This document shows, one piece after another, positions 1-6,751 of a stretch of 9,572 bases of DNA. The translations under genes were made by a program, and so were the position numbers. The notes beneath the pieces are model-generated. The model did no database searches. It had not been told where the DNA came from and saw only the letters and a program-made list of their open reading frames with translations. The stretch's first letter is position 1, and every line of letters begins with the position of its first letter. The DNA is from Butyricicoccus sp. (GTDB taxonomy: Bacteria; Bacillota; Clostridia; Oscillospirales; Butyricicoccaceae): the NCBI GenBank assembly GCA_031293105.1, contig JAUMSA010000038.1, forward strand, positions 1-9,572, written 5' to 3'.

Positions 1-48
1 CAACAGTAGGAAAGATAAACAAAGAAAGATGTGATTTTTTAGAGGAAT

Positions 49-145
49 AATGTATTGCGCGAGAAAAGGAGTAGTTGTATCATATAAGCATAAAAATAGC
101 AGGCCTCAAACGACAAGATGTATTTGAAATGTATTGCGAAAGGAG
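49..145 (+). repeat. Short direct repeat with duplicated Shine-Dalgarno-like element upstream of the binding protein
   Basis: The 11-mer AATGTATTGCG occurs at 49-59 and again at 128-138. Each copy is followed within a few bases by AAAGGAGTA (the first after an extra CGAG). The second copy supplies the ribosome binding site of the binding-protein gene at 153. The first copy precedes no convincing gene, since only a TTG in the same long frame follows it. This may be a small local duplication or a paired regulatory element. The function is unknown. Confidence 0.5.
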
Positions 146-152
146 TATGAAC

Positions 153-1163
153 ATGACGAAGAGAAGAAGAGGTATGGCCATGCTACTTGCTGCCGGAATG
201 ATTGTCGGTCTGGTCGGATGCGGCACGCCGCAAAGTGAGGTTGTCGGTTCGGCGTCCTCGGCGGATGCGGGGGACTCCGGCAAGGGCACCATTGTATTTA
301 GTACCAAAACCATCACCAACAATGAATTTCAGCGTGTGATGGTGGAAGAGTGTCAAAAGGTCGTCGAAGATGCCGGATATAAATTCGAACTCACCTTGTC
401 GGGCGATGAATTGACCGTATCCAAGCAGGTGGAAAACATTGAGAATGCGATTAACCGCGGTGTACAGGGCATTATCGTGGCGCCGATGGATGGCAACGCC
501 GTTCTTCCAGCCCTCGAAAAGGCCAAAGCAGCCAACATCCCAGTCATCATTGCCGATGCAGCCGTAGCCGAAGGGAACGAGGATTTGTATGTGACCTATA
601 TCGGTTCGGACAACTACAAGATCGGGTATGAAGCCGGCAAGCAGATGATTGCAAAGGTTGGCGAAGGCAAGGTTTGCACCGTGCGCGGCGCCTCGGGAGC
701 CATGGGAAGCGAGCTGCGTTCGCAAGGTTTCCAGGATGCGATTGAAGAACAGGATAAAGTTGTGCTGGTCAACCAGCAGGCAGGCAACTGGCTGAGCGAC
801 GTGGCCATGCAGGTCACCGAAAACATGCTGGCTTCCGACCCGGATATGAAGGGCATCTTCCTGTGCTCGGACGGCATGCTATCGGGCGTCATCAGCGGCG
901 TGCAGAATAAGGGGATCAATCCAGGGGATTTGGCAATCATCTCGGTGGATGGCAACAAGTCGGCGCTCGATTCCATCAAGGCGGGCGACTGCTATGGTTG
1001 CGTGGCCCAGTATCCGCGCGTAATTGGCCAGAAGAGCGGCGAGATTATGACCAGCATCCTCAGCGGCGAGTCGACCGCAGACGATTACGAGAAATACATT
1101 GACTCGGGATATTTCTTCATAAATCCGGACAACACGGACGAAGCCGAAGATATCGTATTCTAA
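153..1163 (+). CDS. Sugar ABC transporter substrate-binding lipoprotein (RbsB-like, Peripla_BP_4 type)
   Basis: Extracellular sugar- or polyol-capturing lipoprotein of a CUT2-type ABC importer, 336 aa. I chose the ATG at 153 because an AAAGGAG at 139-145 sits 7 bases before it; an in-frame ATG at 147 and a TTG at 75 are poorer choices. The N-terminus is basic (MTKRRR), then hydrophobic, then a lipobox LVGC, so Cys23 should be lipidated and anchored to the outer face of the membrane. A Ser/Gly/Asp-rich linker follows (about 24-45). The first lobe starts at GTIVFSTKTITNNEF (45-59) and has the family pattern IIVAPMDGNAVLPALEKA (107-124). Likely ligand contacts by comparison with ribose-binding protein are Asp135, Arg189 (SELRSQGF), Asp266 (ISVDGN) and Gln286 (VAQYP). 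It is the first gene of the cassette, as is usual for the most abundant component. The family is certain; the ligand is unknown. Confidence 0.95.
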   Translation: MTKRRRGMAMLLAAGMIVGLVGCGTPQSEVVGSASSADAGDSGKGTIVFSTKTITNNEFQRVMVEECQKVVEDAGYKFELTLSGDELTVSKQVENIENAINRGVQGIIVAPMDGNAVLPALEKAKAANIPVIIADAAVAEGNEDLYVTYIGSDNYKIGYEAGKQMIAKVGEGKVCTVRGASGAMGSELRSQGFQDAIEEQDKVVLVNQQAGNWLSDVAMQVTENMLASDPDMKGIFLCSDGMLSGVISGVQNKGINPGDLAIISVDGNKSALDSIKAGDCYGCVAQYPRVIGQKSGEIMTSILSGESTADDYEKYIDSGYFFINPDNTDEAEDIVF

Positions 1164-1224
1164 AATAAGGCAAGGATAAAAAGGATAAAGCTGCCGCAGA
1201 GAAGCCAAGCAGGCAGCGGAACGG

Positions 1225-1260
1225 TTCGGGTGAATGATCGGTTGCGATTGTTCACCCGAA
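1225..1260 (+). other. Intercistronic mRNA hairpin between binding-protein and permease genes
   Basis: TTCGGGTGAA (1225-1234) and TTCACCCGAA (1251-1260) are perfect inverted repeats. The inner bases continue the stem (TGATCG against CGATTG, with two G-U pairs) down to a GTTG loop at 1241-1244, giving about 16 pairs. No U-run follows it, so it is not a simple intrinsic terminator. In binding-protein-first ABC operons such hairpins typically protect the 3' end of the first cistron or reduce read-through, so that more binding protein than permease is made. A weaker 6-bp inverted repeat (GCTGCC 1190-1195, GGCAGC 1212-1217) lies just upstream. Together these account for the 121-base gap. The structure is seen in the sequence; the role is inferred. 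Confidence 0.75.
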
Positions 1261-1284
1261 TCCATATCAAAGGAGGGAAGTGTC

Positions 1285-2238
1285 ATGCAACGCAAGCGCA
1301 TCAAAAAGAAACATATCTTTCTTTTGGCTGTCCTGGTTGTTCTGTGTATCGGCGGCAATTTTATTCCGGGCTTTTTTACGCTGAATAATATCATGAATGT
1401 CACCCGGCAGGCATCGACCATTGCCATCTGCGCCTTGGCGATGACGTTGGTGCTCATCATCAAAGGCATTGACCTGGGCACTGGCGGCGTGATGGCGTTT
1501 TGCGCCATGGTGAGCGGGTTTTTGATGCTCAGCGGTGTGAATCTGTACCTGGCTATGATTGCTGGCGGGCTAGTTGGTGTGCTGATCGGCGTCATCAATG
1601 GGCTTTTGGTATCCAAAATCAACATTCCGCCCTTTATCGCGACCTATGTAACCGGTCAGATCACCTTGGGTCTGGCGCTGGTAGTCGGCAAGGGCACCTC
1701 GATCAGCGGTCTGCCCGATGATTATGCAGCCATTGGCAACAATCTGATTCTTCGTGTCCCGATCAATACCTGGATTATGATTTTCCTGTTTGTGCTCACG
1801 ACTGTCATCCTGCGGTATACCCGGATGGGCAAACACATCTATGCGCTGGGCGGCAGCGAGAGCACGGTCAAGACCGAAGGCATCGACCCGGCACGCGTGA
1901 AAATCTTTGCCTTTGCGGTGTGCGGTCTGTTTTCGGCGATTGCAGGCATTCTGCTCAGCGCGCAGATGGCGACTGTGCATCCGACCCAGGGTGCATCCTA
2001 TCAGCTGGACGCGGTTGCCGCTTCGCTGATCGGCGGCGTCAGCATGCTGGGCGGCGAAGGCAAAGCCTGGATGAGTGTAGTCGGCGCGCTGATTATCGGT
2101 TTTATGCGCAATGCGCTGGATATGCTGGCCTTTGACCCATTTTATCAGAATCTCATCATCGGCATTGCGATTCTGGTGGTCGTCGGCGTCAGTGTCTACA
2201 ATCGCAACAAGGAACTCAAATCGGCCAAGGTCTTTTAA
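1285..2238 (+). CDS. Sugar ABC transporter permease 1 (RbsC-like, BPD_transp_2)
   Basis: Integral membrane permease of a CUT2-type sugar importer, 317 aa. The start ATG at 1285 is 7 bases after AAAGGAGGG (1269-1277); a longer reading from 1234 would begin inside the upstream hairpin and is rejected. A basic N-terminus (MQRKRIKKKH) is followed by several hydrophobic segments (about 11-30, 44-60, 65-83, 87-108, 121-135, 162-177, 207-227, 244-252 and 263-305). Family landmarks are GIDLGTGG (61-68, where ribose permeases usually have GIDLSVG), INGLLVSKINIPPFIAT (104-120), the cytoplasmic coupling-loop region RYTRMGKHIYALGG (177-190) and SLIGGVSMLGGEG (248-259). A second, different permease follows 21 bases later, so the membrane channel is probably a heterodimer, as in the YtfT/YjfF or LsrC/LsrD systems. 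The substrate cannot be read from the sequence. Confidence 0.94.
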   Translation: MQRKRIKKKHIFLLAVLVVLCIGGNFIPGFFTLNNIMNVTRQASTIAICALAMTLVLIIKGIDLGTGGVMAFCAMVSGFLMLSGVNLYLAMIAGGLVGVLIGVINGLLVSKINIPPFIATYVTGQITLGLALVVGKGTSISGLPDDYAAIGNNLILRVPINTWIMIFLFVLTTVILRYTRMGKHIYALGGSESTVKTEGIDPARVKIFAFAVCGLFSAIAGILLSAQMATVHPTQGASYQLDAVAASLIGGVSMLGGEGKAWMSVVGALIIGFMRNALDMLAFDPFYQNLIIGIAILVVVGVSVYNRNKELKSAKVF

Positions 2239-2259
2239 CCGGCAGGGAGGTGCGTATCG

Positions 2260-3246
2260 ATGGCTGCAAAAAATATGACCGCGGTGCCGCGTCCGGATGG
2301 CGGGCAGAAGGTCAAGCGGTTTGTGAAGTCCTACGGCAATGTGATTATCTTTGTGGTGGTCTGGCTGTATGGCATGCTGTTTGTCAACAACTTCATCGGC
2401 GTGAGCAATGGCATCAACATCATCACGCAGGGGTCGATTGCCGCTATTTGCTGCCTCGGCATGACCTTTGTGCTGATGACCGGCGGCATTGACCTATCGG
2501 TTGGCTATCTAGTCGGTTTCTGTACCTGGATTTTTGGTTACTGTGCCGTGACAGCTGGGCTGCCGGTGCCGCTTGCTATTCTGATTACCCTGGTGGTCGG
2601 CGCCTTCTTTGGACTGCTCAATGGCGTTTTGGTGCAGCTTTTGCACATTCCGGCGTTTATTGTGACCTTGGGCACCGGCTATATCATTTATGGTATTGCC
2701 CAGATTTTCAGCAACGGTTCGGCGATTACCAACCTGCCCGAATCGGTGCTCAATGTGGGCCGCATGCAGATTCTCGGTCTGACGGCCAGCGTATGGATTA
2801 TGCTGGTGGTTGCGGTCATATGCTTTTTCATTCTGCATAAATCGACCTATGGCCGGGCGCTGACTTCGGTCGGACTCAACACAGAGGCCAGCCGGCTCAG
2901 CGGCATCCATACCCGGTTTACCGTTGTGGTGGCTTATGTCATCTGCGGTCTGTGTTCGGCGCTTGGCGCGGTTTTGATGGCCGCACGTGTCAATAACTGC
3001 GTATGCAGCATGGGCGGCACCGATTTTACCTTTACGGTCATTACCGCCGCCGTGCTGGGCGGCGCCAGCCTGTTCGGCGGCATCGGTTCGGTCTGGGGGT
3101 CGCTTTTGGGGGTTATGACCATTTATACCATTCAGAATATTTTGGGCCTCTTGAGCGTGAACTATTATATGTATACCGCGGTGCAGAGCATTGTTATTTT
3201 GATTGCAATTATTTTTGAAAATGTGAAAAATCGCGTAATCCAGTAA
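2260..3246 (+). CDS. Sugar ABC transporter permease 2 (RbsC-like, BPD_transp_2)
   Basis: Second membrane subunit of the importer, 328 aa. The ATG at 2260 follows AGGGAGG (2244-2250) by 9 bases, and the gene starts 21 bases after the first permease ends. A polar, basic N-terminal tail of about 25 residues precedes the first membrane segment. Landmarks are GGIDLSVG (75-82, the canonical form of the motif), LNGVLVQLLHIPAFIVTLGTG (120-140), the cytoplasmic coupling loop STYGRALTSVG (195-205) and AAVLGGASLFGGIGS (263-277). It shares fold and motifs with permease 1 but is clearly divergent in sequence, so it is not a recent duplicate. That fits a heterodimeric permease pair served by one fused ATPase. 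The stop is followed after 14 bases by the ATPase start, which supports tight co-expression. Confidence 0.94.
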   Translation: MAAKNMTAVPRPDGGQKVKRFVKSYGNVIIFVVVWLYGMLFVNNFIGVSNGINIITQGSIAAICCLGMTFVLMTGGIDLSVGYLVGFCTWIFGYCAVTAGLPVPLAILITLVVGAFFGLLNGVLVQLLHIPAFIVTLGTGYIIYGIAQIFSNGSAITNLPESVLNVGRMQILGLTASVWIMLVVAVICFFILHKSTYGRALTSVGLNTEASRLSGIHTRFTVVVAYVICGLCSALGAVLMAARVNNCVCSMGGTDFTFTVITAAVLGGASLFGGIGSVWGSLLGVMTIYTIQNILGLLSVNYYMYTAVQSIVILIAIIFENVKNRVIQ

Positions 3247-3260
3247 AAGGGTGGTGCAGT

Positions 3261-4772
3261 ATGGCAAAGATATTGGAAATGAACGGGATAACCAAGTATA
3301 TCTTCGATGAATACGGAAAAAAGATTGCCGGCACCACGGTCAAGATTCTCGATGGCGTCCATTTTGACTTGGAACAGGGCGAGGTGCATGTCCTCATCGG
3401 TGAAAACGGCGCCGGAAAGTCCACTCTGATGAAGATTTTGGGCGGCAATATCGGGGCCGACGAAGGCGAAATCCTGCTGGAAGGGCAGCCATATTCGGTA
3501 AAAGGCCCCAAAGAAGCCCGCGAAAAGGGCATTGCCTTCATCCATCAGGAGCTCAACCTCTGTTTGAATCTGGACATTGCCCATAACATTTTCCTGGGAC
3601 GGGAACCGATCCGGCATGGCTTGGTCGACCATACATACATTTATAAAAAAAGCCGCGAATATCTGGATGAATTCGGATTTCAGGAGATCGATCCGCGAAC
3701 CATGATTCGTGACCTGTCCACTGCGCGGCAGCAGGTTGTGGAAATCGTCAAGGCGCTGTCGTACCAGTCCAAGATTTTGATTATGGATGAGCCGACTGCC
3801 TCGCTGACCGCCAGCGAGATCAATCACCTGTTTGATTTGATCCGCAAGCTCAAATCCAACGGGGTGAGCATCATTTACATCTCCCATCGCATGGATGAAC
3901 TCAAACAGATTGGCGACCGGCTGACCGTCCTGCGCGACGGACAGTCCATTCAGACGATTTCCATGCAGGAGTTCGATCAGGATAAGGTGGTCAAGCTCAT
4001 GGTGGGCCGCACCATCAAGAATATGTATACCTGCACCCATACGGTCGGTACAGAGGATGTCATCCAGGTGCAAAACCTGAAAATCGGTCCCAATACCGAA
4101 CCCATTGACATCCACATCCGCCGGGGGGAGATTGTCGGCATGGGCGGCCTGGTCGGTTCCGGGCGCTCGGAACTGGCGCGGAGTATTTTTGGCGTGCGCC
4201 CATATTTTGGAGGCAAAATCATCTACAAAGGGCAGGAATATACCGCGCCGACGGCAAGCAAATCCATTCGGCAGGGCATTGCCTATCTGTCTGAGGACCG
4301 GAAGATCGACGGCCTGATTATCGACAAGGTAATACGGGAAAATATTTCGCTCGCGTCGCTCTACCGTCTGTTTCAAAACCATATCATCCACAAAAAGCTC
4401 GAACGGCAGGAGGCGGAGACCAAGGTTCAGGAGCTGCATGTCATCTGCCGCAGCATCGACCAGTTGGTGAGCACGCTCAGCGGCGGTAATCAGCAAAAGG
4501 TGCTGTTTGCCAAATGGCTGGAGAGTCAGCCCGACCTGCTCATTCTGGACGAACCGACGCGCGGCATTGATGTCAACGCCAAGGCTGAGATTTATGAGAT
4601 TATGGACCGTATTGCTGGGCAGGGCGTGGCGATTATGATGATTTCTTCCGAACTGCCCGAACTGATTGGCATGAGCGACCGGATTTATGTGATGAAGAAG
4701 GGGTCCATCTCGCTGGAAATCGAGGAAAAAGCGCAGATGACCCAGGAACGTATCCTGGCGAGCACGCTATAA
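3261..4772 (+). CDS. Sugar ABC transporter ATP-binding protein (RbsA-like, two fused ATPase domains)
   Basis: Cytoplasmic ATPase that powers the importer, 503 aa, normal length for the RbsA/MglA/XylG family. The ATG at 3261 follows AAAAGGGTGG (3245-3254). Domain 1 has Walker A GENGAGKS (47-54), Q-loop Gln96, signature LSTARQQ (152-158), Walker B ILIMDEP (172-178) and switch His209. Domain 2 has the family's degenerate Walker A GLVGSGRS (296-303, Arg in place of Lys), signature LSGGNQQ (406-412) and Walker B LLILDEP (426-432), and ISSELPE (461-467) where a switch His would sit. This asymmetry, one competent and one degenerate site, is normal for the family. Walker A starts about ten residues later than in E. 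coli RbsA because of an extra stretch around FDEYGKKIAGTTVKI (15-29). It lies between the permease and enzyme genes of the same operon. Confidence 0.96.
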   Translation: MAKILEMNGITKYIFDEYGKKIAGTTVKILDGVHFDLEQGEVHVLIGENGAGKSTLMKILGGNIGADEGEILLEGQPYSVKGPKEAREKGIAFIHQELNLCLNLDIAHNIFLGREPIRHGLVDHTYIYKKSREYLDEFGFQEIDPRTMIRDLSTARQQVVEIVKALSYQSKILIMDEPTASLTASEINHLFDLIRKLKSNGVSIIYISHRMDELKQIGDRLTVLRDGQSIQTISMQEFDQDKVVKLMVGRTIKNMYTCTHTVGTEDVIQVQNLKIGPNTEPIDIHIRRGEIVGMGGLVGSGRSELARSIFGVRPYFGGKIIYKGQEYTAPTASKSIRQGIAYLSEDRKIDGLIIDKVIRENISLASLYRLFQNHIIHKKLERQEAETKVQELHVICRSIDQLVSTLSGGNQQKVLFAKWLESQPDLLILDEPTRGIDVNAKAEIYEIMDRIAGQGVAIMMISSELPELIGMSDRIYVMKKGSISLEIEEKAQMTQERILASTL

Positions 4773-4801
4773 GTTTGGGGGCTGAAAAAGGAGGTTTCTG
4801 C

Positions 4802-5641
4802 ATGCATCTTTGGGACAGAACAAAATATAAACTGGCCATACCCGAGTGGTGTCTGCCGGGCGACGGCATTTTCAGCCTGCAAATGGCCTCCGAACTAGGA
4901 TTGGATGGTGTGCAGCTGGAAGCAGGCTTTTACGAAACCGGATTTAAACTGGGGCATCCTTGGGTGCAGCGCCTGTATCGGGAGGCCGCGGCGCAATATG
5001 GCCTGGAACTGATCTCGATTGTCATGAACGATTTGGACCGGCATGGGCTGCGGCATGGACGCGGGACCGAATTTGGCGATATCGCTTACGAAGGGCTGGA
5101 CATTGCGCTGGAAGCGGCTGCGGCCATGGAAATCCCGGTTTTGATGATCCCCAGCTTTTTGAATAATGATATGCGGACCGAGCAGGATGTAGAGCATACC
5201 ATCGAGGCGTTGCAATATGCCTGCGACCGGGCTGCACCGAACGGCGTCACCATTGCCACCGAAACAGCCATTGATGCCAAGGCGCTCGCGCAGCTTTTTG
5301 CTCGGGTTGATCGGAAGAATCTGCGGCTGTTCTATGATTCGGAAAATTACCGCTGCTTCCGGGGTTATCCGCCCATGGAACAGCTGCCGCAGGTGTATCC
5401 GTATATGCTTGACCAGATTCATGTGAAGGATGGCTGTGGCAATGTGGGCAGCAGCAAATGCCTGGGCGAAGGGGATTCGCAATTTGAAGAGCAGATTGCC
5501 TTTTTGCGGCAGCAAAATTATCGGGGATGGTTTGTGTTTGAAAATTATTATACCAAACTGCCGCTGCGCCGGGAGGCAAGCGATCCAATCGACCTGCTTC
5601 GAAAGGACATGTCCACGTTACAGGCCGAACTGGCCAAATAG
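4802..5641 (+). CDS. Sugar phosphate isomerase/epimerase family protein (xylose isomerase-like TIM barrel)
   Basis: Predicted cytoplasmic, metal-dependent TIM-barrel enzyme (AP_endonuc_2 / xylose isomerase-like superfamily), 279 aa, normal length. I chose the ATG at 4802, 7 bases after AAAAAGGAGG (4785-4794); an in-frame TTG at 4775 would place this ribosome binding site inside the gene. Probable metal ligands in the usual order are Glu154 (IATETAID), Asp179 (LFYDSEN), His207 (QIHVKDG) and Glu247 (FVFENYY), the Glu-Asp-His-Glu set of keto-sugar epimerases and inosose isomerases. Other landmarks are VQLEAGF (37-43) and LGEGD (221-225). It lies between the transporter genes and a dehydrogenase, so it should act on the imported compound or its oxidised product. 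Possible roles include ketose 3-epimerase, L-ribulose-5-phosphate 3-epimerase-like enzyme, or IolE/IolI-like inosose enzyme. I cannot choose among them. Confidence 0.9.
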   Translation: MHLWDRTKYKLAIPEWCLPGDGIFSLQMASELGLDGVQLEAGFYETGFKLGHPWVQRLYREAAAQYGLELISIVMNDLDRHGLRHGRGTEFGDIAYEGLDIALEAAAAMEIPVLMIPSFLNNDMRTEQDVEHTIEALQYACDRAAPNGVTIATETAIDAKALAQLFARVDRKNLRLFYDSENYRCFRGYPPMEQLPQVYPYMLDQIHVKDGCGNVGSSKCLGEGDSQFEEQIAFLRQQNYRGWFVFENYYTKLPLRREASDPIDLLRKDMSTLQAELAK

Positions 5642-5655
5642 AAAGGAAGGATAGC

Positions 5656-6684
5656 ATGCTGCGAATTGGTTTGATTGGCACCGGTGGGATGGGTCAGCAT
5701 CACATTAGCAACATACAGACAGGAATTCCGGGTGCGACGGTGGTAGCCGTCCATGATGTCAATGCCCAGGTGGCCGAACGGGTGGCCGATGCCTGCGGCG
5801 CGCGATTTGTGCCCGACCCTTTGGAGCTGATTGGCGCTAAAGATGTGGATGCCGTGATGATTGCATCCTGGGACCCTACCCATGAAGCCTTCTGCGTCGC
5901 GGCGCTCGAAGCCGGGAAATATGTATTTTGCGAAAAGCCGCTGTCCGATACGCCCGAGGGCTGTTTGCGCATTATGCAGGCCGAACAGAAAGTCGGGAAA
6001 CGGCTGCTTCAGGTCGGGTTTATGCGCCGGTATGACCCCGATTATCGGGAGTTGCGGGCGGTTATCGAGAAGGGAACCATTGGGATTCCCTTGGTGGTGC
6101 ACGCCCAGCATCGCAACTTAGCGCCCGCCGGTGGCGCTAAGATTACAAGCGATATGTCGGCGACCAATGCGCTGGTGCATGAGTTTGACATCACCCGGTA
6201 TTTGATTGGGGAAGAGGATTCGTATATTTCGGCGCAGCTGGTAGCGCCGCGGTCCTCCCGCTTTTGCGGGGAGGATTTGATTGACCCGCAGCTGGTCTAT
6301 CTGGAAACCCGGAACGGGGTGCGGGTCGAACTTGAGATTTATTGGTATTGCCGGTATGGCTATGACATCCGTTGTGAAGTGGTGGGGGATTTGGGGACAG
6401 CCTCCTTGCCATCGCCTTCGCATACCGTGGTACGGTGCGATGGACAGCAGGCATTCCGCATTGTGCCGACTTGGCAGGAACGGTTCCATGAGGCATATCA
6501 GACCGAATTGCGTGAATGGGTCGATTCGGTCAAAGCAGGGAAGATTGTCGGGCCCTCGGCTTGGGATGGATATATGGCCAGCGCGGTCGCAGCTGCCTGC
6601 CGGCAAGCCCGCCTGACGGGACAGATTGTTCCCATTCAAACCCCCGATTGTCCGGTATTTTATCAGCACACAGCCCCCAAATAA
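5656..6684 (+). CDS. Gfo/Idh/MocA family NAD(P)-dependent oxidoreductase, inositol dehydrogenase-like
   Basis: Predicted cytoplasmic dehydrogenase that oxidises a sugar or cyclitol hydroxyl using NAD(P), 342 aa. The ATG at 5656 follows AAAGGAAGG (5642-5650) by 5 bases and lies 14 bases after the isomerase gene. The N-terminal Rossmann domain starts with GTGGMG (8-13, GxGxxG). The family motif CEKP is at 92-95, with the presumed catalytic Lys94. The C-terminal substrate domain includes QVGFMRRYDPDY (119-130) and LVHEFDITRYL (173-183), with presumed catalytic His175. These stretches resemble myo-inositol 2-dehydrogenase (IolG). The residue four before His175 is Asn171, where B. subtilis IolG has, as I recall it, the catalytic Asp172. 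That weakens an exact IolG call. Last gene of the operon, followed 6 bases later by the terminator. Confidence 0.92.
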   Translation: MLRIGLIGTGGMGQHHISNIQTGIPGATVVAVHDVNAQVAERVADACGARFVPDPLELIGAKDVDAVMIASWDPTHEAFCVAALEAGKYVFCEKPLSDTPEGCLRIMQAEQKVGKRLLQVGFMRRYDPDYRELRAVIEKGTIGIPLVVHAQHRNLAPAGGAKITSDMSATNALVHEFDITRYLIGEEDSYISAQLVAPRSSRFCGEDLIDPQLVYLETRNGVRVELEIYWYCRYGYDIRCEVVGDLGTASLPSPSHTVVRCDGQQAFRIVPTWQERFHEAYQTELREWVDSVKAGKIVGPSAWDGYMASAVAAACRQARLTGQIVPIQTPDCPVFYQHTAPK

Positions 6685-6690
6685 TATAGG

Positions 6691-6736
6691 AAAATCCCCT
6701 CGGATTTCTCCATAGCTGAGAAACCGAGGGGATTTT
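6691..6736. terminator. Bidirectional intrinsic terminator between convergent operons
   Basis: AAAATCCCCTCGG (6691-6703) and CCGAGGGGATTTT (6724-6736) form 13 perfect pairs. After one bulged A (6704), TTTCTC (6705-6710) pairs with GAGAAA (6718-6723), leaving a 7-base loop. The flanking A and T runs make it usable from either strand. It ends the six-gene cassette on the + strand and the trpB-like gene on the - strand (stop at 6752-6754). Confidence 0.93.
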
Positions 6737-6751
6737 CATTGGATGCGCGAA

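Noticed and set aside
75..103. Possible promoter TTGTAT with an AT-rich -10 near 83-97
   Set aside because: No -35/-10 pair with a 16-18 base spacer is convincing. The operon promoter may lie upstream of the window.
75..152. Longer binding-protein start at TTG 75
   Set aside because: It would put 26 residues, including polar and Cys residues, before the lipoprotein signal and bury the good ribosome binding site at 139-145 in the coding region.
1225..1260. The intercistronic hairpin as an intrinsic terminator ending the binding-protein transcript
   Set aside because: No U-run follows the stem, and the downstream permease genes need read-through from upstream, since I see no promoter in the gap.
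3165..4496. A 443-codon open frame on the - strand opposite the ATPase gene
   Set aside because: It is a shadow of a gene with complete Walker and signature motifs, and its translation has no family features.
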